Below are positions 24,910 to 32,995 of a stretch of DNA of 64,000 nucleotides, piece by piece. Under the pieces are notes generated by a model, which saw nothing but the letters and a program-made list of their open reading frames with translations, was not told the DNA's origin and did not search any database. Within the stretch, counting starts at the first letter, position 1, and each line of letters opens with the position of its first letter. The stretch lies in the NCBI GenBank assembly GCA_035604615.1, contig DATNID010000035.1, positions 26,274 to 90,273 on the forward strand. The letters run 5' to 3'. The DNA is from DATJLY01 sp035604615 (GTDB lineage Bacteria; Pseudomonadota; Alphaproteobacteria; ATCC43930; CGMCC-115725). Position numbers and translations under genes: made by a program.

Positions 24910-25212
24910 TTACGGCCTGCTCCATTTCGCCGTTTCGCTTCTGTAGTGCGTCCGCATCTTGTCTGAAACGAAAAGGCCCTGGCGAAGTATCGCGATCAGG
25001 TCATCGTAAGCGCGTGCAACCATCCCGTAAAACCCGTCCGTTGACGCCATTATCGGCAAAGCAAGCACAGCCAGCGTAGCCTCGTTGCCGCCGTGCTTGT
25101 GGACAAAGCGGAACCGTATATCGGCGTCGCCGCTGTTGAGGTGCTTGTCGAAGCCGTCTAACTCGATCCAGATGTTGGAGAGGCCATCGGTCGGGGTAAG
25201 ATCATCGGCCAT
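24910..25212 (-). CDS. Passenger protein of unknown function, 100 aa
   Basis: A 100-aa protein with no family I recognise. It contains NIWIELDGFDKHLN, then IRFRFVHKHGGNEATLAVLALP and a helical ARAYDDLIAILRQGLF; an alpha/beta fold is plausible. The ATG at 25212 has GGAAGG about nine bases upstream; an ATG at 25221 sits directly on that site and is less likely. It lies between the transposase gene and the other passengers, on the transposase strand, so could share its transcript (125-base gap). Confidence 0.65.
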   Translation of the reverse strand: MADDLTPTDGLSNIWIELDGFDKHLNSGDADIRFRFVHKHGGNEATLAVLALPIMASTDGFYGMVARAYDDLIAILRQGLFVSDKMRTHYRSETAKWSRP

Positions 25213-25337
25213 AGCGTTCATCCTTCCTTCTCAAGGGTGAAATGCTGAGAGGACCGAGGCGGCAACCTCGGTCCTCTCCACGTTAGGGGCCGCGCGCGAG
25301 TCGCGCCAAGAGCAATCGAAATTGGTTGCGCGTGAGC

Positions 25338-26294
25338 CTAGGCTTGCTCGTGCGCCCGCTCACCAGTCCGCCGATAGGTGAGGCGCTTCCCGACGATGCC
25401 AGCCAACAGCTTTTCGGCGCGCTCGCTATCGCTGACGCCAAGGGCCGTGCGCTCGTTGTAACGGAAATCGAATTCGGCGAGGTAGCGGTGCAGGTGCGCC
25501 TCGGAAACGTGGTGGTACGTCCCCATGACGCCGCGCTTGAGGATGCTGAAATAGCCCTCGACCGTGTTGGTGTGCCAGAAGAACGCGCGCACGTATTCTT
25601 CGGCCGAGTGGTTGACCCTCCCGTGCCCGGCGAATTCCTCGCCCGCCTTCGTGTAGGCGGCGGCTTCGTCCGTCATGATGTAGGAGGCGCGGTCGATCTG
25701 AGTGACCATCGCGTCGCGCAGCGTCTTGGCGGAAACGTCGCCAACGTGGCGCGAGCGGACTTTGCCGCCGCGCTCCACCAGCGACAGGACCGGCGCTTTG
25801 CCCTTGCCGCCCTGACGGCCCGGCTGACGCTTAGCCTTGTGCTTGTTCGTCTCTTTGCCGCCGATGTAGGTCTCGTCCGCTTCCACCACCTTGTTCTGGC
25901 CGCCGAGCGCGGGAGGCAGCGTGCCGTCGCGGGCCGCTTCGCGGAGGCGGTGCAACATGAACCAGGTGGACTTGTACGAGACGCCGATCATGCGGTGCAT
26001 TTGATGGGTGCTGATGCCCTTCTTGGAAGAGGCGATCAGGAAGGCCGCCAGCAACCACTTATTGAGGGCGATATGGCTGCGCTCGAACAGCGTGCCGACC
26101 GTCACGGTGAATTGCTTGCGGCAGTCCTTCGCGTTGCACTGGTAGAGGCCAGCGCGCCCGGTGATGGCGGTGGAGTTCTCGACGGTGCCGCAGAACGGAC
26201 AGGTGCGGCCCTGCGCCCAAAGGTGCGCCTCAAGCCATTCGCGGGCCTTGTCGGCATCCTGGAACGTGGGGTTCGAGAGTTGGTTCGTAGCCAT
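25338..26294 (-). CDS. IS1595-family (ISXO2-like) transposase
   Basis: A 318-aa transposase. An N-terminal zinc ribbon (CPFCG near residue 33 and CNAKDC about 25 residues later) is followed by a helical DNA-binding part and the ISXO2-like catalytic domain. Acidic residues are visible in EADETYIGG and IMTDEAAAY, with the third catalytic position in HTNTVEGYFSILKRG, matching the DDN/DDE arrangement of this family. ATG 26294 has GAGG nine bases upstream; earlier in-frame codons (26303, and TTG 26309) are alternatives. No frameshift or stop is seen, so it looks active. Confidence 0.95.
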   Translation of the reverse strand: MATNQLSNPTFQDADKAREWLEAHLWAQGRTCPFCGTVENSTAITGRAGLYQCNAKDCRKQFTVTVGTLFERSHIALNKWLLAAFLIASSKKGISTHQMHRMIGVSYKSTWFMLHRLREAARDGTLPPALGGQNKVVEADETYIGGKETNKHKAKRQPGRQGGKGKAPVLSLVERGGKVRSRHVGDVSAKTLRDAMVTQIDRASYIMTDEAAAYTKAGEEFAGHGRVNHSAEEYVRAFFWHTNTVEGYFSILKRGVMGTYHHVSEAHLHRYLAEFDFRYNERTALGVSDSERAEKLLAGIVGKRLTYRRTGERAHEQA

Positions 26295-26338
26295 GACCGG
26301 CATCCTCAAAACGTAGGCAAATACTATGCTTTGGCGCT

Positions 26339-26362
26339 TGCTGAGTCAAGGTGATAATTCCC
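26339..26362 (-). repeat. Right terminal inverted repeat of the IS1595 element
   Basis: Read on the minus strand it begins GGGAATTATCACCTT and matches the left end at 23 of 24 bases. It ends at CCC (26360-26362), directly before the second target copy. Confidence 0.93.
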
Positions 26363-26370
26363 TAAAAATT
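26363..26370. repeat. Target-site duplication, right copy
   Basis: TAAAAATT, identical to 23983-23990. Deleting the element and this copy keeps the host codons CTA AAA ATT in frame with GCC at 26371. Confidence 0.93.
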
Positions 26371-26751
26371 GCCCGCTCTAATCGTGCTGACCTGTTCGGC
26401 TTCGACAGCCCAATGGGGACGTTCGACCGGAAGATTCGCATGGCTAAGGCTATAGGCATTATCACAGAGGCCACGCGGTCGAATTTGGACATAGTTCGCC
26501 GAATCAGAAACGCTTTTGCACATGCAATAGTGCCTTTGTCATTTGAGACAACGGAAATCGTAGACGCTTGTGACCTGCTTCACCCTCCAGCGCTGATCCC
26601 GCCTCTGGCCGTAGGGGCGCTGGCTTCGCTCAATGAACCTCCTGCTCGGGAGCGCTATCGGCAGACTTGTGAAGTCACTTCTCACAACCTTTTTGTGGTC
26701 GCCGGGTTTTATCAAGCGATTACGCGAAGGCCACCACCTCAATGTGCCTGA
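26371..26751 (+). pseudogene. HEPN/MltR-like protein, 3' half
   Basis: The remaining 126 codons of the interrupted gene. The sequence ARSNRADLFGFDSPMGTF then KIRMAKAIGIITEA and IVRRIRNAFAHAIVPLSFE is typical of MltR-like helical proteins; RNAFAH carries the R-x4-H HEPN spacing. An ATG inside the right end of the element (26326) is in frame through the duplication, so a truncated 141-aa product could still be made from an IS-supplied start. The stop overlaps the convergent small gene by 32 bases. Confidence 0.85.
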
Positions 26752-26929
26752 GTTGTGGGGGCGCACGCACCATGTCGCAGAAATTCGCCCACACCATGAC
26801 GTCGAACCCGGCATCACCGTCTTGGCGCACATTCCGGTGATATACGGCTTCACCAGCCGCGACCACCTCGGGTGTGGCCTCGATTTCCGGCGAGACGTTC
26901 ACAATGCCGCTTTCTAAATCATGCGTCAT
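26720..26929 (-). CDS. Hypothetical small protein, 69 aa
   Basis: A 69-residue protein beginning MTHDLESGIVNVSPEIEATP, with EVVAAGEAVYHRN following. Its TP-x4-AG segment resembles the 59-aa passenger ORF of the IS element. Such short acidic proteins are common hypothetical genes in alphaproteobacteria; no function is known. It is convergent with the disrupted HEPN-like gene and divergent from the large flavoprotein gene 93 bases away. Confidence 0.55.
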   Translation of the reverse strand: MTHDLESGIVNVSPEIEATPEVVAAGEAVYHRNVRQDGDAGFDVMVWANFCDMVRAPPQLRHIEVVAFA

Positions 26930-27022
26930 GATACGTTAACCTAGTTGTTTCCCAAAGACGCCAAATAACCCATTGAATAATATGGATTTCAAAAGAATGG
27001 GCGCACGCCCTATCATGGCGCC

Positions 27023-30000
27023 ATGACCGAGCTTGCCTTGCAACACGGCCTGACCTTCGCGGAGCTTTGGACCCGCGACGGGCTGGTCCGGCTCGATGCC
27101 GCGTTCGTCGCGCATCTCGCCGCCGCCGATGTCGCGCTACACGGCCGGCTGGTGACGGCGCGGCGCGAGCCGGGCGCACTCGAGGCCAAGGACGAGTCCG
27201 ATCTGCTCGTCGAGCTGGCGCCCCATGTCGAGGATTTCGTCGGCGACCTTTTCGGCATCGCGTCCGAGGTCCGCGCGCTCCAGGCGCGGCACGACGCGCT
27301 CGCGCCGCTCTATTCGGTGAAGCGCCTGTTCGTGCAGCGCCGCGCGGTCAAGGGCGTGACGCCGGAGCAGGCCGCCGCGATCGACGGCGACGCGGCGGCG
27401 CGCGCGCTCGAACCCTTGATTGGCGGCAAGCTGACCGAGGCGAGCTTCGCCGCCGCGGTCGATCGCTGGCTCGCGGACGAAGCGGCGAACGAAGCGTCGC
27501 TCGATCTCGCGTCGCGCTATGCCGCCTGGGCAACGCTCTCGCCCGAGGGCCGCGCGCGGCACAAGAAGGGCGTGCTTTTCAAGGTTCCGCACCGGCTCGA
27601 CATGCACCATCTCGTCGCGACCGAGACGGTGGTCGAGCATGGCGTCACCATGCTGCGCCTGCCGCCCGAGGATCGCCGCCTGCGCGAGGGCTTCGCGCTG
27701 ACCGATGCCGGCACCGACCTCACCGGTGCGCTCGACCAGGCGAATTACTGCATCTGGTGCCACAACCAGGGCAAGGACAGCTGTTCCCGCGGCCTCAAGG
27801 ACCGCAAGACCGGCGCGTTCCAGAAGAGCGCGTTCGGCGTGACCTTGGCCGGCTGCCCGCTCGAAGAGAAAATCTCCGAGATGAACCTGGTGAAGGCGCG
27901 CGGCAACAGCATCGGCGCCCTGGCCATCGTCGCCATCGACAATCCGATGGTCGCCGCCACCGGCCACCGCATCTGCAACGATTGCATGAAGGCCTGCATC
28001 TACCAGAAGCAGGAGCCGGTCGACATCCCGCAGGTCGAGACCCGCACGCTCAAGGACGTACTGTCGCTGCCGTGGGGCTTCGAGATCTACGCCCTGCTGA
28101 CGCGCTGGAACCCGCTCGACCTGCGCCGGCCGCTGCCGCGCGAAGCGAGCGGCTACAAGGTTCTGGTGGTCGGGCTCGGCCCCGCCGGCTTCACCCTCGC
28201 GCATCACTTGATGAATGACGGCCACGCGGTCGCCGCGGTCGACGGACTCAAGATCGAGCCGCTGCCGCCCGAGATTTCCGGCGTCGATCCGCGGGGGACG
28301 CGCGTCCCGTTCACGCCGATCCGCGACGCGCAGGCGCTCTACGAGCGGCTCGACGACCGCGCCATGGCCGGCTTCGGCGGCGTCGCCGAGTACGGCATCA
28401 CGGTGCGCTGGGACAAGAACTTCCTCAAGCTGGTGCGGCTCATCATCGAGCGGCGCCACGAGTTCGCCATGTTCGGCGGCGTGCGCTTCGGCGGCACGCT
28501 CGATGTCGAGAGCGCGTTCGGGCTGGGCTTCGACCACATCGCGCTGTGCGCCGGCGCCGGGCGGCCGACCATCGTCGCCATGAAGAACGGCCTCGCGCGC
28601 GGCGTGCGCCAGGCCTCGGACTTCCTGATGGCGCTGCAGCTCACAGGCGCGGCCAAGACCGAGAGCATCGCCAATCTGACAGTGCGGCTTCCCGTCGTGG
28701 TCATCGGCGGCGGCCTCACCGCGATCGACACGGCAACGGAATCGCTCGCCTATTATCCGGTGCAGGTGGAGAAGTTCCTGGCCCGCTACGAAACGCTGGT
28801 CGAGGAACGCGGCGAGGCTTCCGTGCGCGCCGACTGGAGCGAGGAGGAGCGGGAATCCGCCGAGGAATTCATCGACCACGCGCGCGCGCTGCGCCAGGAA
28901 CGCCACGCCGCCGCGCGCGACGGCCGCGCGCCGCGCATCGTCGATCTGCTCGACCGCTGGGGCGGCGTCACCATCGCCTATCGCCGCCGCATGATCGACG
29001 CGCCGAGCTACACCTTGAACCACGAGGAAGTGGCCAAGGCGATGGAGGAGGGCATTCGCTTCGCCGAGGGCCTGTCGCCCGAAGCGGTCGAGGTCAATCG
29101 CTGGGGCCACGCCAACGCCCTGACGCTAGAGCGCCATCCCATCGAGGCGGCGACGGGCAAGCGGCTCGAGCCCAGCGAGCGCGTGACCTTGCCGGCGCAC
29201 ACCATCCTGGTCGCGGCCGGGACCCAGCCCAACACTGTGCTGGCGCGCGAGGACCCCGTGCATGTCGCGCTCGATGGCCGCTATTTCCAGGCCTATGACG
29301 AAGCGGGCCAGCCGGTCCGGCCCGAGCGCGTCGCCAAGCCCGAGGCGGTGCGCGTGCTGATGAGCCTCTTGCCCGACCGGCGCGCGATCAGCTTCTTCGG
29401 CGATCTCCATCCCTCCTTCACCGGCAACGTGGTGAAGGCGATGGGCGGCGCCAAGCAAGGCTATCCGGTGGTCAGCCGCATGTTGGCGAAGCTCAAGCCG
29501 CGCGCGCCGGCGCCCGTCGATCTCATCGCGCAACTCAACGACGAGCTGCGCCCGCGAGTCCACCAGGTGCTGCGCCTGACGCCGACCATCGTCGAGGTGG
29601 TGGTGCGCGCGCCCCAGGCCGCGCGCGCGTTCCATCCCGGACAGTTCTATCGCCTGCAGAATTACGAAGTGAACGCCGCGCGCATCGACGGCACGACCTT
29701 GGCAATGGAGGGCTTGGCGCTCACCGGCGCGTCGGTGGACCGCGAGGCGGGGTTGCTCTCGACCATCGTGCTCGAGATGGGCGGCTCGTCGGATCTCTGC
29801 ACGCTGTTGCAGCCGGGCGAGCCGGTGATCCTGATGGGGCCGACCGGCACGCCGACCGAGACGCCGGGCGGCGAGACCGTGCTGCTGGCCGGCGGCGGGC
29901 TCGGCAACGCGGTCTTGTTCTCGATCGGCCAGGCGTTGCGCGCCAACGGCTCGCGCGTACTCTATTTCGCCGGCTACAAGCGCATCGCCGATCGCTACAA

Positions 30001-30532
30001 GGCCGAGGAGATCGAGCGCGCCGCCGACCTCGTGGTGTGGTGCTGCGACGAGGCGCCGGGCTTCGCGCCGGGGCGCGCACAGGACCGCAGCTTCGTCGGC
30101 AACATCGTCCAGGCGATGGTGCAGTATGGCACGGGCGCGCTGGGGCCGCAGAGCATCCCGCTTGCCGAGGTGGACCGGCTCGTCGTCATCGGCTCGGACG
30201 TGATGATGGCGGCGGTGGGACGAGCGCGGCACGACGTGCTCAAGCCGTTCCTGAAGCCCGATCACCGCGCGATCGCGTCCATCAATTCGCCGATGCAATG
30301 CATGATGAAGGAAATCTGCGCCCAGTGCCTTCAGGTGCAGAAGGACCCGGTGACCGGCGCCGAGACGGTGGTGTTCTCCTGCTTCAACCAGGACCAGCCG
30401 CTGGACCAAGTCGATTTTCGGGTCCTGCACGAGCGCCTGGGCCAGAACGCGGTGCAGGAGAAGCTCAACAAGCAGTGGGTCGACCGCTGCCTGCGCCGGC
30501 TCGGCCGGCGCGAGGCGCAAGCCGCGGAATAG
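27023..30532 (+). CDS. Nfn-like multidomain FAD/NAD(P)/Fe-S oxidoreductase
   Basis: A 1169-aa cytoplasmic fusion. An N-terminal 240 residues of unknown helical character lead into a cysteine-rich ferredoxin-like part (Cys242, 245, 253, 278, then CNDCMKAC near 317-324). A GltD-like pyridine-nucleotide oxidoreductase core follows, with two dinucleotide loops: VLVVGLGPAGF near 381 and VVVIGGGLTAID near 560. The last third is a PyrK/FNR-like module: HPGQFYRL near 870, MGPTGTP near 938, LLAGGGLGNAV near 955 and a terminal [2Fe-2S]-type cluster (C-x5-C-x2-C near 1093-1101, Cys1120). The same module pair occurs as separate subunits in NADH-dependent ferredoxin:NADP oxidoreductase (NfnAB). Electron partners are unknown. 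Confidence 0.85.
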   Translation: MTELALQHGLTFAELWTRDGLVRLDAAFVAHLAAADVALHGRLVTARREPGALEAKDESDLLVELAPHVEDFVGDLFGIASEVRALQARHDALAPLYSVKRLFVQRRAVKGVTPEQAAAIDGDAAARALEPLIGGKLTEASFAAAVDRWLADEAANEASLDLASRYAAWATLSPEGRARHKKGVLFKVPHRLDMHHLVATETVVEHGVTMLRLPPEDRRLREGFALTDAGTDLTGALDQANYCIWCHNQGKDSCSRGLKDRKTGAFQKSAFGVTLAGCPLEEKISEMNLVKARGNSIGALAIVAIDNPMVAATGHRICNDCMKACIYQKQEPVDIPQVETRTLKDVLSLPWGFEIYALLTRWNPLDLRRPLPREASGYKVLVVGLGPAGFTLAHHLMNDGHAVAAVDGLKIEPLPPEISGVDPRGTRVPFTPIRDAQALYERLDDRAMAGFGGVAEYGITVRWDKNFLKLVRLIIERRHEFAMFGGVRFGGTLDVESAFGLGFDHIALCAGAGRPTIVAMKNGLARGVRQASDFLMALQLTGAAKTESIANLTVRLPVVVIGGGLTAIDTATESLAYYPVQVEKFLARYETLVEERGEASVRADWSEEERESAEEFIDHARALRQERHAAARDGRAPRIVDLLDRWGGVTIAYRRRMIDAPSYTLNHEEVAKAMEEGIRFAEGLSPEAVEVNRWGHANALTLERHPIEAATGKRLEPSERVTLPAHTILVAAGTQPNTVLAREDPVHVALDGRYFQAYDEAGQPVRPERVAKPEAVRVLMSLLPDRRAISFFGDLHPSFTGNVVKAMGGAKQGYPVVSRMLAKLKPRAPAPVDLIAQLNDELRPRVHQVLRLTPTIVEVVVRAPQAARAFHPGQFYRLQNYEVNAARIDGTTLAMEGLALTGASVDREAGLLSTIVLEMGGSSDLCTLLQPGEPVILMGPTGTPTETPGGETVLLAGGGLGNAVLFSIGQALRANGSRVLYFAGYKRIADRYKAEEIERAADLVVWCCDEAPGFAPGRAQDRSFVGNIVQAMVQYGTGALGPQSIPLAEVDRLVVIGSDVMMAAVGRARHDVLKPFLKPDHRAIASINSPMQCMMKEICAQCLQVQKDPVTGAETVVFSCFNQDQPLDQVDFRVLHERLGQNAVQEKLNKQWVDRCLRRLGRREAQAAE

Positions 30533-30539
30533 GGCCGCT

Positions 30540-32033
30540 CTACCGCCGGCGCGCCGGACGGACCGGGCTCAGTCCCGGCGGCAGCAGCGCGCAGCACGCG
30601 ACCAGGGCCATCGCCAGGACGAGATCGATCAGGAACACGTTGTGCAGCGCCGCCGCGAACTCGTGCAGCAGCGGCATCAGCCGGTCGAGCGGCAGGGTCT
30701 GGCGAAATCCGGGCGCCAGCATGCGGTCGACGATGTCGCCGCCGCCGGGGATGCGGCTCGCCACCTGCTGGTTGACGATGCCGCCGAACACCGCCGTGCC
30801 GATCGACTGCCCGACCATGCGCATGAACACGACCGACGAGGTGGCGACGCCGCGATCCTCGGCCGCGACGGTCGATTGCACCGCCACCAGGAAGCTGTTG
30901 TTGGCGAGCCCCATGCCGAGACCGCCGATGAGCGCCGCCGTCGCCACGAACATGACGCTGCTCTCGGGCGCGATCGCCACCATCAGCGCGTTGCCGAGCA
31001 CCAACAGCAGGCCGCCGCCGATCGCCGTGCTGCGATAGGAGGTGCGCTGCATGATCTGCCCGGCGATGGCGCTGCCGGTGGGCCAGCTTGCCGACATCGC
31101 CGTCAGCATGAAGCCGGCGGTGAGCGCGGTGCGTCCCATCACGGTCTGGACATAGGGCGGCAGGAACGCGGTCACGCCCATCAGCATCGCGCCGAGCAGC
31201 AGATTGACCAGGTTGCCGCCGACCACCACCGGGTCGCGCCACAGGCCCAGCGGCAGCATCGGCTCGCGGGTCTGGAATTCGTAGAGCAGCATCACCAGGA
31301 TGATCGAGACGGCGCAGCCTCCGGTCACGATGACGGTGGCGAGCGACAGCTTGCTCGCCTCGACCAGAACGAACATGAGCGCGCCCGAGCCGATCACCAT
31401 CAGGATCGAGCCGAGATAATCGATGCGGCGCGCGTGGCGCACCACGCGCTCGTGCAGCGACACGGCGAGCATCACCCAGGCGATCAGTCCGAGCGGCAGA
31501 TTGACCCAGAACACCATCGCCCATCCGGTGTGCGCGATGAGGAAGGCGCCGATCACCGGCGCGATGATGGCGGCGATGATCCACACGCTCGAGACATAGG
31601 CCTGGATGCGGGCGCGCTCGGCCGGCGGATAGAGATCGGCGACCAAGGTCATGCCCACCGGCATGATCGCGCCGGCGCCGACGCCCTGGATCATGCGGAA
31701 CACGATGAGCGGCACCATCCCCCAGGCCAAGCCGCACAGCAGCGAAGCCGCGAGGAACACGCCCATGCCGAAAAACAGCACGCGCTTCCTGCCGAAGAGA
31801 TCGGCGAGCCGGCCATAGATCGGGATCGTCACCGCCTGCGTCAGGAGATATCCCGTAAAGACCCAGCTGAAGAGGTCGAACCCGCCGAGATCGCCGACGA
31901 TCGTCGGCATCGCCGTGGCGACGATGGTGCCCTCGATCGCGATCATGAACATGGTCGCCATCACCGACGCGATGGCCCAGCGCCGGCTGCCCGTCACGGC
32001 GGGAATGGGGGGCGCGGGATGCTCCGAATCCAT
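30540..32033 (-). CDS. MFS drug exporter, DHA2 (14-TM) family
   Basis: A 497-aa exporter with about fourteen membrane helices. The DHA2/EmrB-type opening ATMFMIAIEGTIVATAMPTI, loop motif GRLADLFGRKRVL and helix-5 motif C region (APVIGAFLIAHTGWAMVFWVN) are clear. It probably exports toxic compounds using the proton gradient. No membrane-fusion partner (EmrA) lies next to it. ATG 32033 starts the family-like sequence; the upstream open frame overlaps the anchor gene and is not used. It converges with the Nfn-like gene 8 bases away. Confidence 0.93.
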   Translation of the reverse strand: MDSEHPAPPIPAVTGSRRWAIASVMATMFMIAIEGTIVATAMPTIVGDLGGFDLFSWVFTGYLLTQAVTIPIYGRLADLFGRKRVLFFGMGVFLAASLLCGLAWGMVPLIVFRMIQGVGAGAIMPVGMTLVADLYPPAERARIQAYVSSVWIIAAIIAPVIGAFLIAHTGWAMVFWVNLPLGLIAWVMLAVSLHERVVRHARRIDYLGSILMVIGSGALMFVLVEASKLSLATVIVTGGCAVSIILVMLLYEFQTREPMLPLGLWRDPVVVGGNLVNLLLGAMLMGVTAFLPPYVQTVMGRTALTAGFMLTAMSASWPTGSAIAGQIMQRTSYRSTAIGGGLLLVLGNALMVAIAPESSVMFVATAALIGGLGMGLANNSFLVAVQSTVAAEDRGVATSSVVFMRMVGQSIGTAVFGGIVNQQVASRIPGGGDIVDRMLAPGFRQTLPLDRLMPLLHEFAAALHNVFLIDLVLAMALVACCALLPPGLSPVRPARRR

Positions 32034-32044
32034 GGTCCTAGACC

Positions 32045-32992
32045 TCAGGCGCGCGCCGCGCCGTAATAGAGGGTGACGGTGTGCTTGGCCTCGGCGAAGA
32101 ACAGCCAGCGCTCGACGAGGACGCCCGCGGTCGCGACCGGCGCCGCCAGCAGGAGCGCCGCGAGCTGCGCCCAGCCGCCCGAGAAATGCGCGATCAGCAG
32201 GAGCAGCAGCGGAATCGCGAACCCGAGCTGAAGCGTGATGCGGCGCAATGTCGCGCGATGCTTGCGCGCGATGGCGAAGCCCATCTCCTTCAGCAGGTAA
32301 TTCTCCTCCGTGTGCGGCGCCGCGAGGCTGCGCACCCGGCCGATCGCGCCGAGCCCGGTCGCGCTCTCCGCGGTAACCGCGCCGGGGCTGCGATCGATGT
32401 GGCGCCAATAGAGCAGCTTCAACGGGCACGCGACGACGATCGCAAGGGCCGCGAGCCACGCCGTCTCGCGCGTCGCCGCGCCAAATGCGGCGCAGATCGC
32501 GGCGAGCCACAACGCGCCCGTCATCGCCCCCAGCGCGAGGAAATTCGCTGGGACCCAGACGTTGCTCCAATGCGCCACCGGCTTGAGCGTGTGGTAGATC
32601 GCGGCGGTGCAGGTCACGGTCGCCACGGCGCATAGGGCAGTTCCGAGGCCGCATGCCGCCCAGACCGGCGACAGGCTCCCTTGCACCGCCCAGCCCCAGG
32701 CGAACGGCAGCGCCGGCAGGTAAGTCGCGAGCGAAGCGACGCCTTCGCGCGACAGCCACGAGCTGCGCCATTGCGACAGCGCGCGCCAGGCGCGCTCGGG
32801 CCGGCCGAGATGGAACACCGAGCTGACCAGGCCGCCGCTTACCGCGGCGAACGCAAGCGCGAGCGACACCGCGCCGAACGCGCGTTCCGCCGGCAGCAGC
32901 CCCGCCGCCGCGCCGAGCCCGAGCCAGAACAGGAGTCCATAGCCCGCGCCCGTGAGCGTGGTGAAGACGACGATCGACAGCGCTGGACGCAC
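32045..32992 (-). CDS. soeC: SoeC/DmsC-type membrane anchor subunit
   Basis: A 315-aa membrane protein with about eight hydrophobic helices, of the DmsC anchor family. Recognisable parts are VFTTLTGAGYGLLFWLG at the start, SSVFHLGRPERAWRAL, SWLSREG and a conserved THTEEN-like APHTEENYLLKEMGF segment. It would anchor the catalytic and Fe-S subunits and exchange electrons with quinone. It lies three bases after the Fe-S subunit gene. The pairing with a signal-less catalytic subunit favours the cytoplasm-facing SoeC over DmsC. Confidence 0.82.
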   Translation of the reverse strand: MRPALSIVVFTTLTGAGYGLLFWLGLGAAAGLLPAERAFGAVSLALAFAAVSGGLVSSVFHLGRPERAWRALSQWRSSWLSREGVASLATYLPALPFAWGWAVQGSLSPVWAACGLGTALCAVATVTCTAAIYHTLKPVAHWSNVWVPANFLALGAMTGALWLAAICAAFGAATRETAWLAALAIVVACPLKLLYWRHIDRSPGAVTAESATGLGAIGRVRSLAAPHTEENYLLKEMGFAIARKHRATLRRITLQLGFAIPLLLLLIAHFSGGWAQLAALLLAAPVATAGVLVERWLFFAEAKHTVTLYYGAARA

Positions 32993-32995
32993 GGT

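Larger units (their letters stand above)
23991..26362. mobile_element. IS1595-family insertion element with passenger genes (2372 bp)
   Basis: The element is bounded by 24-bp terminal inverted repeats beginning GGGAATTATCACCTT and flanked by an 8-bp duplication. The transposase (minus strand) fills the right part, 25338-26294. The left 1.2 kb holds passenger genes: a 59-aa ORF, a HEPN-like protein, a 58-aa basic protein and a 100-aa protein. A plain IS1595-family element of this type would need only the transposase and ends, so more than half of it is cargo. The near-perfect ends, exact duplication and intact transposase suggest a recent insertion. Confidence 0.93.

Noticed and set aside
24615..25079. 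154-codon plus-strand frame across the passenger region
   Set aside because: It overlaps the better-supported 58-aa gene and reads as low-complexity Arg/Ser/Cys sequence without a ribosome site.
26633..26917. 94-codon plus-strand frame after the disrupted gene
   Set aside because: It is the mirror of the small minus-strand gene at 26720-26929, which has the more protein-like composition and a family resemblance.
27137..29110. 657-codon frame antisense to the Nfn-like gene
   Set aside because: It is the mirror of the real flavoprotein codons, with no recognisable motifs and a composition typical of shadow frames.
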